DNA of 64,000 bases from Mycolicibacterium parafortuitum (lineage in GTDB: Bacteria; Actinomycetota; Actinomycetes; Mycobacteriales; Mycobacteriaceae). The first letter of the stretch is position 1, and the number at the start of each line of letters is the position of its first letter. Under the pieces are notes generated by a model, which saw nothing but the letters and a program-made list of their open reading frames with translations, was not told the DNA's origin and ran no database searches. Below, one piece after another: positions 38,254-48,672 of the stretch. Location of the stretch: contig NZ_MVID01000005.1 of the NCBI RefSeq assembly GCF_002086815.1, positions 124,001 through 188,000 of the forward strand. The letters are read 5' to 3'. The position numbers and the translations under genes were made by a program.

Positions 38254-38297
38254 GAGCTTCTGTCAGAAACCTGTGTACTGGCACTACGGTGATCGCC

Positions 38298-39281
38298 ATG
38301 TGCACACGCGTGGTTTACCTGGGCGACGGGGATCGGATCGTGACCGGACGCTCGATGGACTGGAAGGTCGAGATCGGGACGAACCTGTGGGCGCTGCCCC
38401 GCGGCGTGAAGCGCACCGGGCAGGCCGGACCGGATTCGGTCGAGTGGACCGCCAAGTACGGCAGCGTCGTCGCGACCGGCTACGACATCTCCACCACCGA
38501 CGGTCTCAACGAGGCCGGCCTGGCGGCGAACCTGCTCTGGCTCGCCGAATCCCAGTACCCCGACAACACCGGGGACCGTCCGGCGCTGGCCATCTCGTTG
38601 TGGGCGCAGTACGTGCTCGACAACTTCGCCACGGTCGCCGAGGCCGTGGCCGCGCTGACCGCGACGCCGCTGCGGGTGGTCACCGCCGAGGTGCCCGGGC
38701 AGGAGCGGATGGCGACCGTGCACCTGGCGATGTCGGATGCCACCGGAGACAGCGCCATCGTCGAGTACATCGACGGCGAGCAGGTGATCCACCACGGCCG
38801 CGACTATCAGGTGATGACCAACTCGCCGATCTTCGACAAGCAACTCGCGATCACCGAGTACTGGAACGAGATCGGCGGCACCGTGATGCTGCCCGGCACC
38901 AACCGCGCCGCCGACCGGTTCGTGCGCGCGTCGTTCTACATCAACGCGGTGCCCAAGACCGACGATCCGCTGTTGGCGGCCGCGACCGTGTTCAGCGTCG
39001 TGCGCAACGCGTCCGTGCCGTACGGGATCGCGACCGCCGAGGAGCCCAACATCTCCAGCACGCGGTGGCGCACCGTCATCGACCACAAGTCGCTGCGCTA
39101 CTTCTTCGAGTCGGCGCTCTCGCCGAACACGTTCTGGGTCGAGCTGAAGAACCTGGATTTCAGCGAAGGCGCCCCGGCGCTGCAGTTGCCGCTGGGCGAA
39201 GGGGAGAAGACCGTCTACGCCGGCGACGCGAGCGGCAGCTTCGCGCCCACCGAGCCGTTCACGTTCCTCGGGCTCGGGTAG
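38298..39281 (+). CDS. Linear-amide C-N hydrolase (choloylglycine hydrolase family)
   Basis: A 327-residue Ntn hydrolase. Translation from ATG 38298 gives MCTRVVYLG, placing the nucleophile Cys at position 2; the family needs this, so I reject the GTG at 38289. RSMDWKVEIGTNLW and later NRAADRFVRASFYI fit penicillin-V-acylase/bile-salt-hydrolase relatives. It cleaves an unknown amide, perhaps an acyl-homoserine lactone or N-acyl amino acid. Divergent from amt across the GlnR-box region, it could supply nitrogen. Confidence 0.88.
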   Translation: MCTRVVYLGDGDRIVTGRSMDWKVEIGTNLWALPRGVKRTGQAGPDSVEWTAKYGSVVATGYDISTTDGLNEAGLAANLLWLAESQYPDNTGDRPALAISLWAQYVLDNFATVAEAVAALTATPLRVVTAEVPGQERMATVHLAMSDATGDSAIVEYIDGEQVIHHGRDYQVMTNSPIFDKQLAITEYWNEIGGTVMLPGTNRAADRFVRASFYINAVPKTDDPLLAAATVFSVVRNASVPYGIATAEEPNISSTRWRTVIDHKSLRYFFESALSPNTFWVELKNLDFSEGAPALQLPLGEGEKTVYAGDASGSFAPTEPFTFLGLG

Positions 39282-39846
39282 GTCCGCGCAGCACCACCTC
39301 GTCGAGCGGCAGCCGTTCCCGGGGCCGGGCGTCGCGCGCGGCGATCTCGGCGTCGACGTCCGCGGAGTCCGCGAGCCGGCCGAGCGCGACCATCACCAGC
39401 GGGTGCAACGTGTCGGGCAGCCCGAAGGCGGCGGCGGCGCCCGCGACGTCGAAGCCTGCCATCGGGTGCGCGATCAACCCGCGCGAGACCGCCTCGATGA
39501 TCAGGTTGGTCATCGCGGCACCGGCGTCGACGCTCGAGTACAGCTTGGTGCGCTCGTCCTCGCCCTCGTCGGAACACAGCAGGACCAGCGCGTTCGCGGC
39601 CTTGGCGTAGCTGTTCCCGCGCCGGAGCAGCCCGCCCAGCGTCGCGAACGTCTCGTCCCCGCGCACCCCGACGACGAACCGCACCGGCTGGCGCGCACCC
39701 CAGGTCGGGGCCCAGCGGGCGGCTTCGAGCACCGCGGTCAGGTCGTCGCCGCCCAGCTCGCCGGCGGGGTCGAACGCCCGCGGACTCCAGCGGCCGGCGA
39801 TCGGCGGATGCAGTGGGACGGAGGTCACGGCCGAGCGGTCGGACAT
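39259..39846 (-). CDS. Nitroreductase-family FMN enzyme
   Basis: A 195-residue nitroreductase-like protein: RWSPRAFDP near the start (FMN-phosphate binding), [18 protein letters not shown], and [10 protein letters not shown] in the middle. Members reduce nitro compounds, quinones or flavins with NAD(P)H. ATG 39846 opens [10 protein letters not shown]; the open frame to 40449 lies antisense to ask. The 3' end overlaps the convergent Ntn hydrolase by 23 bp. Substrate unknown. Confidence 0.85.
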   Translation of the reverse strand: MSDRSAVTSVPLHPPIAGRWSPRAFDPAGELGGDDLTAVLEAARWAPTWGARQPVRFVVGVRGDETFATLGGLLRRGNSYAKAANALVLLCSDEGEDERTKLYSSVDAGAAMTNLIIEAVSRGLIAHPMAGFDVAGAAAAFGLPDTLHPLVMVALGRLADSADVDAEIAARDARPRERLPLDEVVLRGPTRARGT

Positions 39847-39952
39847 GTGGTGCAGGTTACCGCCGATCACCGTCGAGCCACCGGCGGGGAAAACCAGGTG
39901 CGCGCAGCCCTTATCCTTTATGGGATCTCCCCGGCTTCGGAAAGGTTCTTCA

Positions 39953-42267
<2,315 letters not shown>

Positions 42268-42273
42268 AGACCG

Positions 42274-43377
42274 TTGCGCCGACATCGCATTCCCGCGGGC
42301 GTGCTCTCGGCGCTGCTCTGCTGGAATGCGGTGTCACCGGCCGCCGCGACTCCGGTCGCGCTGCCGCCACTGATGCCGGGGCAGGTGCTGCGGATCGCTG
42401 CTGCCGCCGGCACCGGAACAGCCACAGCCGATTACGGTGTCGGGGCGACCGACCTGTGCGAATTCATGGAGTTCCCGAGCGGGATCCTGCAGGTCTGCGG
42501 TGACAGTTTCGCCGGGCAGGGGGTCGGCTTCGGCGGCTGGTTTTCGCCGATCGCGCTGCACGTCGTGGACGGCTCGCTGGAGGACCCCGCGGGTATCCGC
42601 TACGACGGCGTGACGGGCGTCGGCACCCGGCTGCTGGCCGACCCGACCCCGCCGGGCGAATCGCAGCTGCCCGCCGGGATCATCGAGATCAACCGCGAGA
42701 ACTGGATGCTCGTGACCACCACCCGCGAGCTGGTGCCGCAGCGCTCGCGACTGGTGAAAGCCGAAGCCGGACAGGGTAATTGGAAGACCGTGCCCGGTTC
42801 GGAGCGCCCCGCTGAGTACGCCGGGGGCAGACAGACGCAGATCAGCGGCTACTACAACCCGATCCCGACCGCGGAATCCGAACGCGGCTGGGTGTACATC
42901 GTCGCCAACAGCTTCGACCGCAGCGGCCCCGTCGTGCTGTACCGGGCCACGCCGCAGAGCTTCACCAACCGGGCGGCGTGGCAGGGCTGGACCGGATCCG
43001 GGTGGGGCGGCGAACCGGTGCCGCTGTGGGACGAGCGGGTCGGGGAGATCAGTGTCCGCCAGATCGACGGTATGGCGATGCTGTCGTACTTCAATGCGAG
43101 CACCGGCAACATGGAGATCCGGGTGGCCGCCGACCCGACGCAGCTCGGGACGGCGCCGGTGACGACGGTCGTGGTGGCCGCGCCGTGGCCGGACCCCGCC
43201 GACGTGCTGCCCCCCGCCCATGACAATCGACTCGCCCAGCCCTACGGCGGTTACATCTCGCCGGGCTCGACGCCGGATGCGGTGCGGGTGTTCGTCAGCC
43301 AGTGGAACACCACCCCGCGCGGCGGCACGCCCTACCGCGTCATCCAGTACGCGGTGAACCCGTACAAGCCCTGGTGA
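42274..43377 (+). CDS. Secreted DUF4185-domain protein
   Basis: A 367-residue secreted protein. The TTG at 42274 begins a signal peptide (MRRHRIPAGVLSALLCWNAV, cleavage near PAAA). The body, from about residue 55 (DLCEFMEFPSGILQVCGDSF), has beta-propeller-like repeats typical of DUF4185, ending near residue 367 with VIQYAVNPYKPW. It corresponds by position to Rv3707c. It lies 6 nt after asd and may share its transcript. Function not known; the fold suggests glycan or glycosidase-like binding. Confidence 0.8.
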   Translation: MRRHRIPAGVLSALLCWNAVSPAAATPVALPPLMPGQVLRIAAAAGTGTATADYGVGATDLCEFMEFPSGILQVCGDSFAGQGVGFGGWFSPIALHVVDGSLEDPAGIRYDGVTGVGTRLLADPTPPGESQLPAGIIEINRENWMLVTTTRELVPQRSRLVKAEAGQGNWKTVPGSERPAEYAGGRQTQISGYYNPIPTAESERGWVYIVANSFDRSGPVVLYRATPQSFTNRAAWQGWTGSGWGGEPVPLWDERVGEISVRQIDGMAMLSYFNASTGNMEIRVAADPTQLGTAPVTTVVVAAPWPDPADVLPPAHDNRLAQPYGGYISPGSTPDAVRVFVSQWNTTPRGGTPYRVIQYAVNPYKPW

Positions 43378-43385
43378 CAGGCGTC

Positions 43386-43440
43386 GAGTCTGAAGTTGTG
43401 CGCGAACTTCGCGCCGGAATTGAGCATCTACTTCAGATTC
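43386..43440. repeat. Nested inverted repeats after the DUF4185 gene
   Basis: Outer arms GAGTCTGAAGT (43386-43396) and ACTTCAGATTC (43430-43440) pair with one wobble or mismatch. Inside is a perfect palindrome GCGCGAACTTCGCGC (43400-43414). The element starts 9 nt after the stop codon, so it may be a terminator or a small REP-like repeat. Confidence 0.7.
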
Positions 43441-43522
43441 GGCGGAGGCGGGCGAAGCGCTCATAGCTGATTCACAGCGCTCACCTAACGTCCGCCGGAA
43501 ATCGCGGCGCACCATCGACCTC

Positions 43523-43948
43523 ATGAGCGATGTGACACCTGAGCGGCCCGACCGGTCCGAACCGGTGACGGGCCCCGTCCTGACAGCGCCGCCGGCGGCG
43601 GTCCCCCCTTGGCCGCCGGCGGCGCCCCCGGCCTACGTGCAGTCTCAGCCGAGCAAGTTGAACAAGGCGGCGGCCTGGGTCGGCATCGTCGCCGGTTCGT
43701 TGTTCGTCGTGGCGGTGATCTTCGGGGCGGGGGTGCTGGTCGGCAAGGGCCTCGACGGCGGCGGGTCGGGCCCCCACCGCGGACCCATGATGGTCCACGG
43801 CGGACCGGCCGGATTCCCGATGGGACCACCGCGGGGCGGCTTCGACCGTGGCCCCGATTTCGCCGGGCCATTCGGACCGGGCGGACCGATGATCGACGCG
43901 CCGCGTTCCCCGAACCAGCCGGCGCCCACGGCGCAGCCGCGCCCCTGA
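43523..43948 (+). CDS. Proline/glycine-rich single-pass membrane protein
   Basis: A 141-residue protein: a proline-rich cytosolic N-terminus (TAPPAAVPPWPPAAPPAYV), one membrane helix (AAAWVGIVAGSLFVVAVIFG, about residues 48-72), and a glycine/proline-rich outer tail with HRGPMMVHGGPAGFPMGPP. Position and composition match Rv3706c, a proline-rich protein of unknown function. Confidence 0.75.
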   Translation: MSDVTPERPDRSEPVTGPVLTAPPAAVPPWPPAAPPAYVQSQPSKLNKAAAWVGIVAGSLFVVAVIFGAGVLVGKGLDGGGSGPHRGPMMVHGGPAGFPMGPPRGGFDRGPDFAGPFGPGGPMIDAPRSPNQPAPTAQPRP

Positions 43949-44301
43949 GCGTCAGACGCGGATCTCGCCGGCGTGCGATGACAGCCAGTCGCGGAAGGAC
44001 TGCAACTCGGGGTTGAGCTCACGCACCGACGCCAGATCACGGGCGCTGACGAACGCGCAACGGGTCCGCGAGTTCTTCGTCGACGTGCTCGGCCCGCAGC
44101 GGCTGCGGCCATGGGTGCGGCGTCCCGCGACGTCGTCGCCGCGCTCCGAGACCACCTGCACCGCGACTGCGCGTTGGACGAGGACGCGTCGCCGGTGACC
44201 TGAGCGGTTCGCATTGTGGATGGCCCACGCCACTTTCGGGTACCCCGTCGTCGAAGACGGCGGCCTTCAGCCCACCGGTGCTGCCCTTCGTGAGGAGAGA
44301 A
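43949..44301. pseudogene. Intergenic region with possible gene remnants before katA
   Basis: About 350 bp without an intact gene. On the minus strand, the last 31 codons before the TGA at 43952 read SARDLASVRELNPELQSFRD and on, like the C-terminal end of a LysR-type regulator; the frame loses that character upstream of about 44050. On the plus strand a second short protein-like stretch ends at a TGA near 44201 ([20 protein letters not shown]). A decayed regulator next to a catalase gene would recall oxyR decay, but this is weak evidence. katA promoter elements must lie at the 3' side. Confidence 0.35.
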
Positions 44302-45744
44302 ATGCCCGAGAAGTACACGACGACCGACGCCGGCGCCCCCGCCCCCAGCGTGGAACATTCGCTGACCGTGGGACCCGACGGGCCGATCCTGCTGCAGGAC
44401 CACTACCTGATCGAGCAGATGGCCAACTTCAACCGTGAACGCATCCCCGAGCGGCAGCCCCATGCCAAAGGCGGTGGCGCTTTCGGCCAGTTCGAGGTGA
44501 CCCAGGACGTCAGTGCCTACACCAAGGCGGCATTCCTGCAGCCGGGTGTGAAAACCGAGATGCTGGCCCGGTTCTCGACGGTGGCCGGTGAGCGGGGCAG
44601 CCCGGACACCTGGCGTGACCCGCGCGGCTTCGCGCTGAAGTTCTACACCTCCGAGGGCAACTTCGACATGGTCGGCAACAACACCCCGGTGTTCTTCCTG
44701 CGCGACCCGATGAAGTTCCAGAACTTCATTCGCAGCCAGAAGCGCATGCAGGCCACCAACCTTCGTGATCACCACATGCAGTGGGATTTCTGGACGCTCT
44801 CACCCGAATCGGCGCACCAGGTCACGTGGTTGATGGGGGATCGTGGCATCCCGAAGACGTGGCGCAACATGAACGGCTATTCCAGCCACACCTACAGCTG
44901 GCTCAACGACAGCGGTGAGTTGTTCTGGGTGAAGTACCACTTCAAGACCGACCAGGGCATCGACTTCTTGACCCAGGAGGACGCCGACCGGCTGGCGGGC
45001 GAGGACGGTGACTACCACCAACGTGATCTGTACACCGCGATCGAGGACGGCAACTTCCCAAGCTGGACGCTGCACGTGCAGATCATGCCGTTCGAGGACG
45101 CCAAGACGTACCGCTTCAACCCGTTCGACCTGACCAAGGTGTGGCCGCACGGTGACTACCCGCTGCACGAGGTCGGCAGGATGACGTTGAACCGTAACGT
45201 CGTCGACTACCACGCCCAGATCGAGCAGGCGGCGTTCGAGCCGAACAACATCGTGCCGGGCACCGGTCTGAGCCCGGACAAGATGCTGTTGGCGCGGGGA
45301 TTCTCCTACTCCGACGCCCACCGTGCCCGCCTCGGGGTGAATTACAAGCAGATCCCGGTCAACGAGCCGCACGTCGAGGTGAACGCGTACTCGAAGGACG
45401 GTGCGATGCGGATCCGCAACGTCACCGACCCGGTGTACACACCCAATTCGATGGGCGGCCCGGAAGTCGACACTCGCCGCGCATCGGAGGTGCACTGGGC
45501 TTCTGACGGGGACATGGTGCGCTCGGCCTATGCGCTGCGGTCCGACGACTCCGACTGGGGCCAGGCAGGCACCCTGGTCCGGGATGTCCTCGACGACGCC
45601 CAACGGGAACGCTTGGCGCACAACATCATCGGCCATGTGTCGAAGGGCGTGCGGGAGCCGGTGTTGTCGCGGGTGTTCGAGTACTGGCGCAACGTGGACC
45701 CCGATCTCGGTAAGAAGGTCGAGGAGGGCGTGCGCGGCAGCTGA
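44302..45744 (+). CDS. katA: Monofunctional heme catalase (clade 3, KatA)
   Basis: A 480-residue small-subunit catalase. The catalytic His54 is in [12 protein letters not shown], the active-site Asn (126/127) in VGNNTPVFF, and the heme ligand Tyr336 in [14 protein letters not shown]. It converts hydrogen peroxide to water and oxygen. ATG 44302 has GAGGAGAGAA just upstream. Most mycobacteria rely on KatG, so this is an added peroxide defence. It converges on the alternative ribosomal-protein operon with a 4-nt gap. Confidence 0.95.
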   Translation: MPEKYTTTDAGAPAPSVEHSLTVGPDGPILLQDHYLIEQMANFNRERIPERQPHAKGGGAFGQFEVTQDVSAYTKAAFLQPGVKTEMLARFSTVAGERGSPDTWRDPRGFALKFYTSEGNFDMVGNNTPVFFLRDPMKFQNFIRSQKRMQATNLRDHHMQWDFWTLSPESAHQVTWLMGDRGIPKTWRNMNGYSSHTYSWLNDSGELFWVKYHFKTDQGIDFLTQEDADRLAGEDGDYHQRDLYTAIEDGNFPSWTLHVQIMPFEDAKTYRFNPFDLTKVWPHGDYPLHEVGRMTLNRNVVDYHAQIEQAAFEPNNIVPGTGLSPDKMLLARGFSYSDAHRARLGVNYKQIPVNEPHVEVNAYSKDGAMRIRNVTDPVYTPNSMGGPEVDTRRASEVHWASDGDMVRSAYALRSDDSDWGQAGTLVRDVLDDAQRERLAHNIIGHVSKGVREPVLSRVFEYWRNVDPDLGKKVEEGVRGS

Positions 45745-45748
45745 CCGG

Positions 45749-45988
45749 CTACCCCTGACCCGGATACGGCAGCAGCGCCATCTCGCGGGCGTTCTTGACG
45801 GCGACCGTGACCTGGCGCTGCTGCTGGACGGTGAGACCCGTGACCGTGCGGGAGCGGATCTTGCCGCGCTCGGAGAGGAACTGCCGCAGCGTGGATGTGT
45901 CCTTGTAGTCGACGCGCTCGATGCCGAGTTGGTCGAACAAGTTTCGGCGCTTCTTCGGCAGCGGCGCCGCCCGCCTGGCGCGCTTCAC
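45749..45988 (-). CDS. rpsR2: Alternative zinc-independent ribosomal protein S18
   Basis: A 79-residue S18 without any cysteine, so the zinc-independent (C-minus) paralogue. The core [20 protein letters not shown] and [16 protein letters not shown] is typical. Last gene of the Zur-type operon rpmB-rpmG-rpsN-rpsR; its ATG overlaps the S14 stop by 4 bp. Expected to replace the zinc-binding S18 under zinc starvation, freeing zinc. Confidence 0.94.
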   Translation of the reverse strand: MKRARRAAPLPKKRRNLFDQLGIERVDYKDTSTLRQFLSERGKIRSRTVTGLTVQQQRQVTVAVKNAREMALLPYPGQG

Positions 45989-46290
45989 CAGCTCGACTTC
46001 CGGACGCCGGGCAACTGACCCCGATGGGCGAGCTCGCGGACCCGCACCCGTGACAGACCGAACTTCCGCAGGTGCCCGCGGGGCCGGCCGTCGACCGCAT
46101 CCCGGTTGCGCACGCGCACCGGGCTCGCGTCGCGCGGTTGACGGTTCAGCTCGGACTGCGCGGCCGCCCGGGCGTCTGCCGGGGTCGACGGCGAGGAGAT
46201 GACCGCTTTCAGCTCGGCCCTACGCGTGGCGTGGCGGGCGACGATGGCGCGTCGGCGCTCGTTCGCGACGATCTTGGACTTCTTGGCCAT
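45985..46290 (-). CDS. rpsN2: Alternative zinc-independent ribosomal protein S14
   Basis: A 101-residue long-form S14 lacking the CxxC-CxxC zinc ribbon of the 61-residue zinc form. Landmarks are [20 protein letters not shown] and [20 protein letters not shown]. The ATG is fused to the L33 stop (TGATG), a one-base overlap that implies re-initiation. C-minus paralogue for zinc-limited ribosomes. Confidence 0.95.
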   Translation of the reverse strand: MAKKSKIVANERRRAIVARHATRRAELKAVISSPSTPADARAAAQSELNRQPRDASPVRVRNRDAVDGRPRGHLRKFGLSRVRVRELAHRGQLPGVRKSSW

Positions 46291-46454
46291 CAGCGCTCCT
46301 CGCGGAAATCGACGTGCCTGCGGACGACGGGGTCGTACTTGCGCAGCACGATCCGATCCGGGTCGTTGCGGCGGTTCTTGCGGGTGACGTAGGTGTAGCC
46401 GGTGCCCGCGGTAGAGCGCAGTTTCACGAGCGGCCGGATCTCATTGCGTGCCAT
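46290..46454 (-). CDS. rpmG: Alternative zinc-independent ribosomal protein L33
   Basis: A 54-residue L33 read directly from the minus strand: [20 protein letters not shown], then [20 protein letters not shown], ending HVDFREER. There is no cysteine, marking the C-minus form. It overlaps L28 and S14 by one base at each end (TGATG junctions at 46454 and 46290), so the four genes are one translationally coupled unit. Confidence 0.95.
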   Translation of the reverse strand: MARNEIRPLVKLRSTAGTGYTYVTRKNRRNDPDRIVLRKYDPVVRRHVDFREER

Positions 46455-46690
46455 CAGAGTTTCTGTCCTTCCCGGCGGAGGCGAGCCACCACCGATTCGA
46501 TGCCGTCGCGGTCGATGATCTTGATGCCTTTCGCGCTGACGCGCAGCGTGATCCTGCGGCCCTCCGACGGTAGGTAGTAGGTCTTGCGCTGGATGTTGGG
46601 ATCCCAGCGACGACGGGTGCGGCGGTGCGAATGCGACACCGCGTTGCCGAAACCCGGCCTCCGTCCGGTGACCTGACAGTGCGCGGACAC
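46454..46690 (-). CDS. rpmB2: Alternative ribosomal protein L28
   Basis: A 78-residue L28 beginning [15 protein letters not shown]; only one cysteine remains, so it cannot form the four-cysteine zinc site. GTG 46690 has GAGAGGAG upstream; the extension to 46780 crosses the Zur-type boxes. First gene of the C-minus ribosomal operon, 21 nt downstream of a 13-bp palindrome typical of Zur control. Confidence 0.93.
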   Translation of the reverse strand: MSAHCQVTGRRPGFGNAVSHSHRRTRRRWDPNIQRKTYYLPSEGRRITLRVSAKGIKIIDRDGIESVVARLRREGQKL

Positions 46691-46710
46691 GGCACTCCTC
46701 TCTGCTAGAT

Positions 46711-46723
46711 GAAAATGATTTTC
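46711..46723. promoter_or_regulatory. Zur-type box for the alternative ribosomal operon
   Basis: GAAAATGATTTTC is a perfect 13-bp palindrome around a central G, 21 nt before the rpmB2 start. It fits the mycobacterial Zur consensus (TGAAAATnATTTTCA core). Zinc-bound Zur would repress the operon. Confidence 0.8.
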
Positions 46724-46761
46724 GACAAGGTCCGGTCTGGACTGTAGCGTGAACCCCCGCC

Positions 46762-46782
46762 TAATGAAAATCATTCCCATTA
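46762..46782. promoter_or_regulatory. Second Zur-type box, for the CobW-like gene
   Basis: TAATG-AAAAT-C-ATTCC-CATTA: a 21-bp palindrome with two mismatched pairs. It ends directly at the ribosome-binding AGGAG before the ATG at 46793, so binding covers the promoter and leader. Together with the box at 46711-46723 it makes a double-site divergent promoter. Confidence 0.8.
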
Positions 46783-46792
46783 AGGAGCGAGG

Positions 46793-47905
46793 ATGCGTAC
46801 ACCCGTCGTCGTCGTCAGCGGCCAGAGCGACACCGGCGAGATCGCCAGGGCACTACTGGACAGCCCGGGCGCGGCGTTGGTCGAGCACCGTTTCGACGGT
46901 CATGTCGTGCACCGCAGCACCGCGCTGCTGCGGGACGGCATCACCGTCGAGGCCCACGCCGTCCTGGAACTGACCAACTGCTGTGTGTCGTGCACCGTGC
47001 GACACGATCTGATCCAGCACCTACGGAAACTGCACCGCCGGCCGGATGTCGACCGAATCGTGGTGCGGCTCGGGCCGTATCTGGAACCGGAGCCGGTCTG
47101 TTTCGCGCTTCGCCATTCGCCGGCCGCGCGCGAGGTCACGGTCTCGGCGGTCGTCACGGGCATTGACGCCGCAGGGTGGCTCGACCAGGCACTCGGGGAC
47201 GACGAACTCGACGACGGGCGTACTGTCGCCCAAGTCGTGGTGGCCCAGGTCGAATTCGCCGACGTCGTCGTCCTCACCGAACCGCACGCCGATACGCTGG
47301 CCGTTGCCCGCAGGTTGGCGCCGAAGGCCCGTATCACGGTCGGTACCGAACAGCTCGCTCTCGCACTGGCCAACCTCGACAGGGACAGTCGCCGGGGCCG
47401 CAGCGATGACATCCACGGATCCCTGCTGTCCGGTCAGCCACCGCTGGAGGCGGCGGGCGGCGTCCAGATCGTCGAGTTCCAGGCGCGCCGCCCGTTCCAC
47501 CCGAACAGATTGCATTCGGCCATCGATCTGCTGCTGGAGGGCGTCGTGCGCAGCCGAGGGCGGCTGTGGCTGGCGAACACGCCGGAGAAGGCCATGTGGT
47601 TGGAGACCGCGGGTGGTGGCCTGCGCATTTCCGCGGGCGGGAAGTGGTTGGCCGCCATGACGTCTCGCGAGATCGCCTATGTCGGCTCCGAACGCAGGGC
47701 GATGGCGGACCTGATCTGGGAGCACCGGCACGGCGACCGGCACACGTCGATGACGGTTCTGGTGTGCGGCGCCGACCCAGCGCAGATCGCCGATGCTCTG
47801 CGCGCTGCCCTGCTCACCGACGCCGAGATGGCGCGGCCGCAGGACTGGCGGCGCTACGAGGATCCGTTCGGCGACTGGCTTGCCGAGGAGGCGCGGCTGG
47901 CATGA
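46793..47905 (+). CDS. CobW-family protein of the zinc-starvation response (Rv0106/Mrf-like)
   Basis: A 370-residue CobW/COG0523 protein similar to Rv0106. The usual GTP P-loop is degraded: [13 protein letters not shown] replaces GxxGxGKT. The metal motif CxCC appears as NCCVSC (about residues 62-67). Its C-terminal half has the CobW_C features [19 protein letters not shown] and GRLWLAN. Adjacent to the C-minus ribosomal operon, it may be the counterpart of Mrf, which in M. smegmatis recruits the hibernation factor MPY to zinc-free ribosomes (recalled, not verified). AAGGAG precedes the ATG. Confidence 0.82.
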   Translation: MRTPVVVVSGQSDTGEIARALLDSPGAALVEHRFDGHVVHRSTALLRDGITVEAHAVLELTNCCVSCTVRHDLIQHLRKLHRRPDVDRIVVRLGPYLEPEPVCFALRHSPAAREVTVSAVVTGIDAAGWLDQALGDDELDDGRTVAQVVVAQVEFADVVVLTEPHADTLAVARRLAPKARITVGTEQLALALANLDRDSRRGRSDDIHGSLLSGQPPLEAAGGVQIVEFQARRPFHPNRLHSAIDLLLEGVVRSRGRLWLANTPEKAMWLETAGGGLRISAGGKWLAAMTSREIAYVGSERRAMADLIWEHRHGDRHTSMTVLVCGADPAQIADALRAALLTDAEMARPQDWRRYEDPFGDWLAEEARLA

Positions 47906-47913
47906 TCGGGTGA

Positions 47914-48570
47914 ATGGGCATCGAAGTGACCGTGCGACTGCTCGCGGTCGGCGCAACCCTCGGTGCGGCACTGGCGTCGGCGGGCCCCGCGCACGCGCGG
48001 CCGTCGGATCCCGGTGTCGTGAACTACGCCGTGTTGAACAAGGGCTCGGTCGGCAACATCGTCGGCGCACGGATGGGTTTCGAGACCACGTTCGCGGCGC
48101 CGTTCCAGGCGTTCTACGTCGACACCCCGGCGTGCAACAACTGGGCCGACATCGGGCTACCCGAGGTGTACAACGACCCCGACCTGGCCTCGTTCAGCGG
48201 CGCCGTCGCGCAGGAGTCGCCGACGGACGCGACGCACCTGGTGAAACAGGCGGTCGGGGTGTTCGCGACCACCGACGCGGCGAACCGCGCGTTCCACCGG
48301 CAGGTGGATCGGACCGTCGGCTGTGCCGGCCAGACCACCGCGATGCACCTGGACAACTTCACCACGCAGGTGTGGACGTTCACGGGCGGGCCGACCAGCG
48401 CGACCGAGGCCAACTGGGTCAAGCAGGAGGCGGGCACCGACCGGCGCTGCTTCGTGACGTCCCGGGTGCGGGAGAACGTGCTGCTGCAGGCCAAGGTGTG
48501 CCAGTCGGGCAACGGCGGCCCGGCGGTCAACGTGCTCGCCGGCGCCATGCAGAACACGCTTGGCCAGTAG
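47914..48570 (+). CDS. Secreted PknH-sensor-like protein
   Basis: A 218-residue exported protein: signal peptide in the first 29 residues (VRLLAVGATLGAALASAGPA), then a domain with four conserved-looking cysteines (TPACNNW, TVGCAGQ, RRCFVTS, AKVCQSG) as in PknH extracellular sensor domains (PF14032 type), where two disulfides form. By position it is the Rv3705c counterpart. It starts 8 nt after the CobW-like gene, so zinc-linked co-transcription is possible. Confidence 0.78.
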   Translation: MGIEVTVRLLAVGATLGAALASAGPAHARPSDPGVVNYAVLNKGSVGNIVGARMGFETTFAAPFQAFYVDTPACNNWADIGLPEVYNDPDLASFSGAVAQESPTDATHLVKQAVGVFATTDAANRAFHRQVDRTVGCAGQTTAMHLDNFTTQVWTFTGGPTSATEANWVKQEAGTDRRCFVTSRVRENVLLQAKVCQSGNGGPAVNVLAGAMQNTLGQ

Positions 48571-48576
48571 GACGTC

Positions 48577-48615
48577 ACCGACAAGTCACTGAGTAAAACA
48601 GCAGACTTTGTCGGT
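48577..48615. promoter_or_regulatory. Inverted repeat before egtA
   Basis: ACCGACAAGTC (48577-48587) and GACTTTGTCGGT (48604-48615) pair with a one-base bulge, 6 nt after the stop of the preceding gene and 58 nt before egtA. It may terminate the upstream transcript or regulate egtA. The loop carries TCACTGAGTAAAACAGC, nearly identical to a string upstream of the glnA-like gene. Confidence 0.5.
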
Positions 48616-48672
48616 CGGCTCTGGAAGATGGGTAGAGACGCAGCGATCGTTCCGCACCCGGAGGGGGTGGCT

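Noticed and set aside
44037..44318. Transposase-like peptide on the minus strand before katA
   Set aside because: Only a few residues look familiar, the composition is that of a random GC-rich frame, and no inverted repeats flank it.
46711..46782. Fur or IdeR iron boxes
   Set aside because: AT-rich palindromes could suggest iron control, but the genes are zinc-independent ribosomal proteins and a CobW homologue, which fits Zur.
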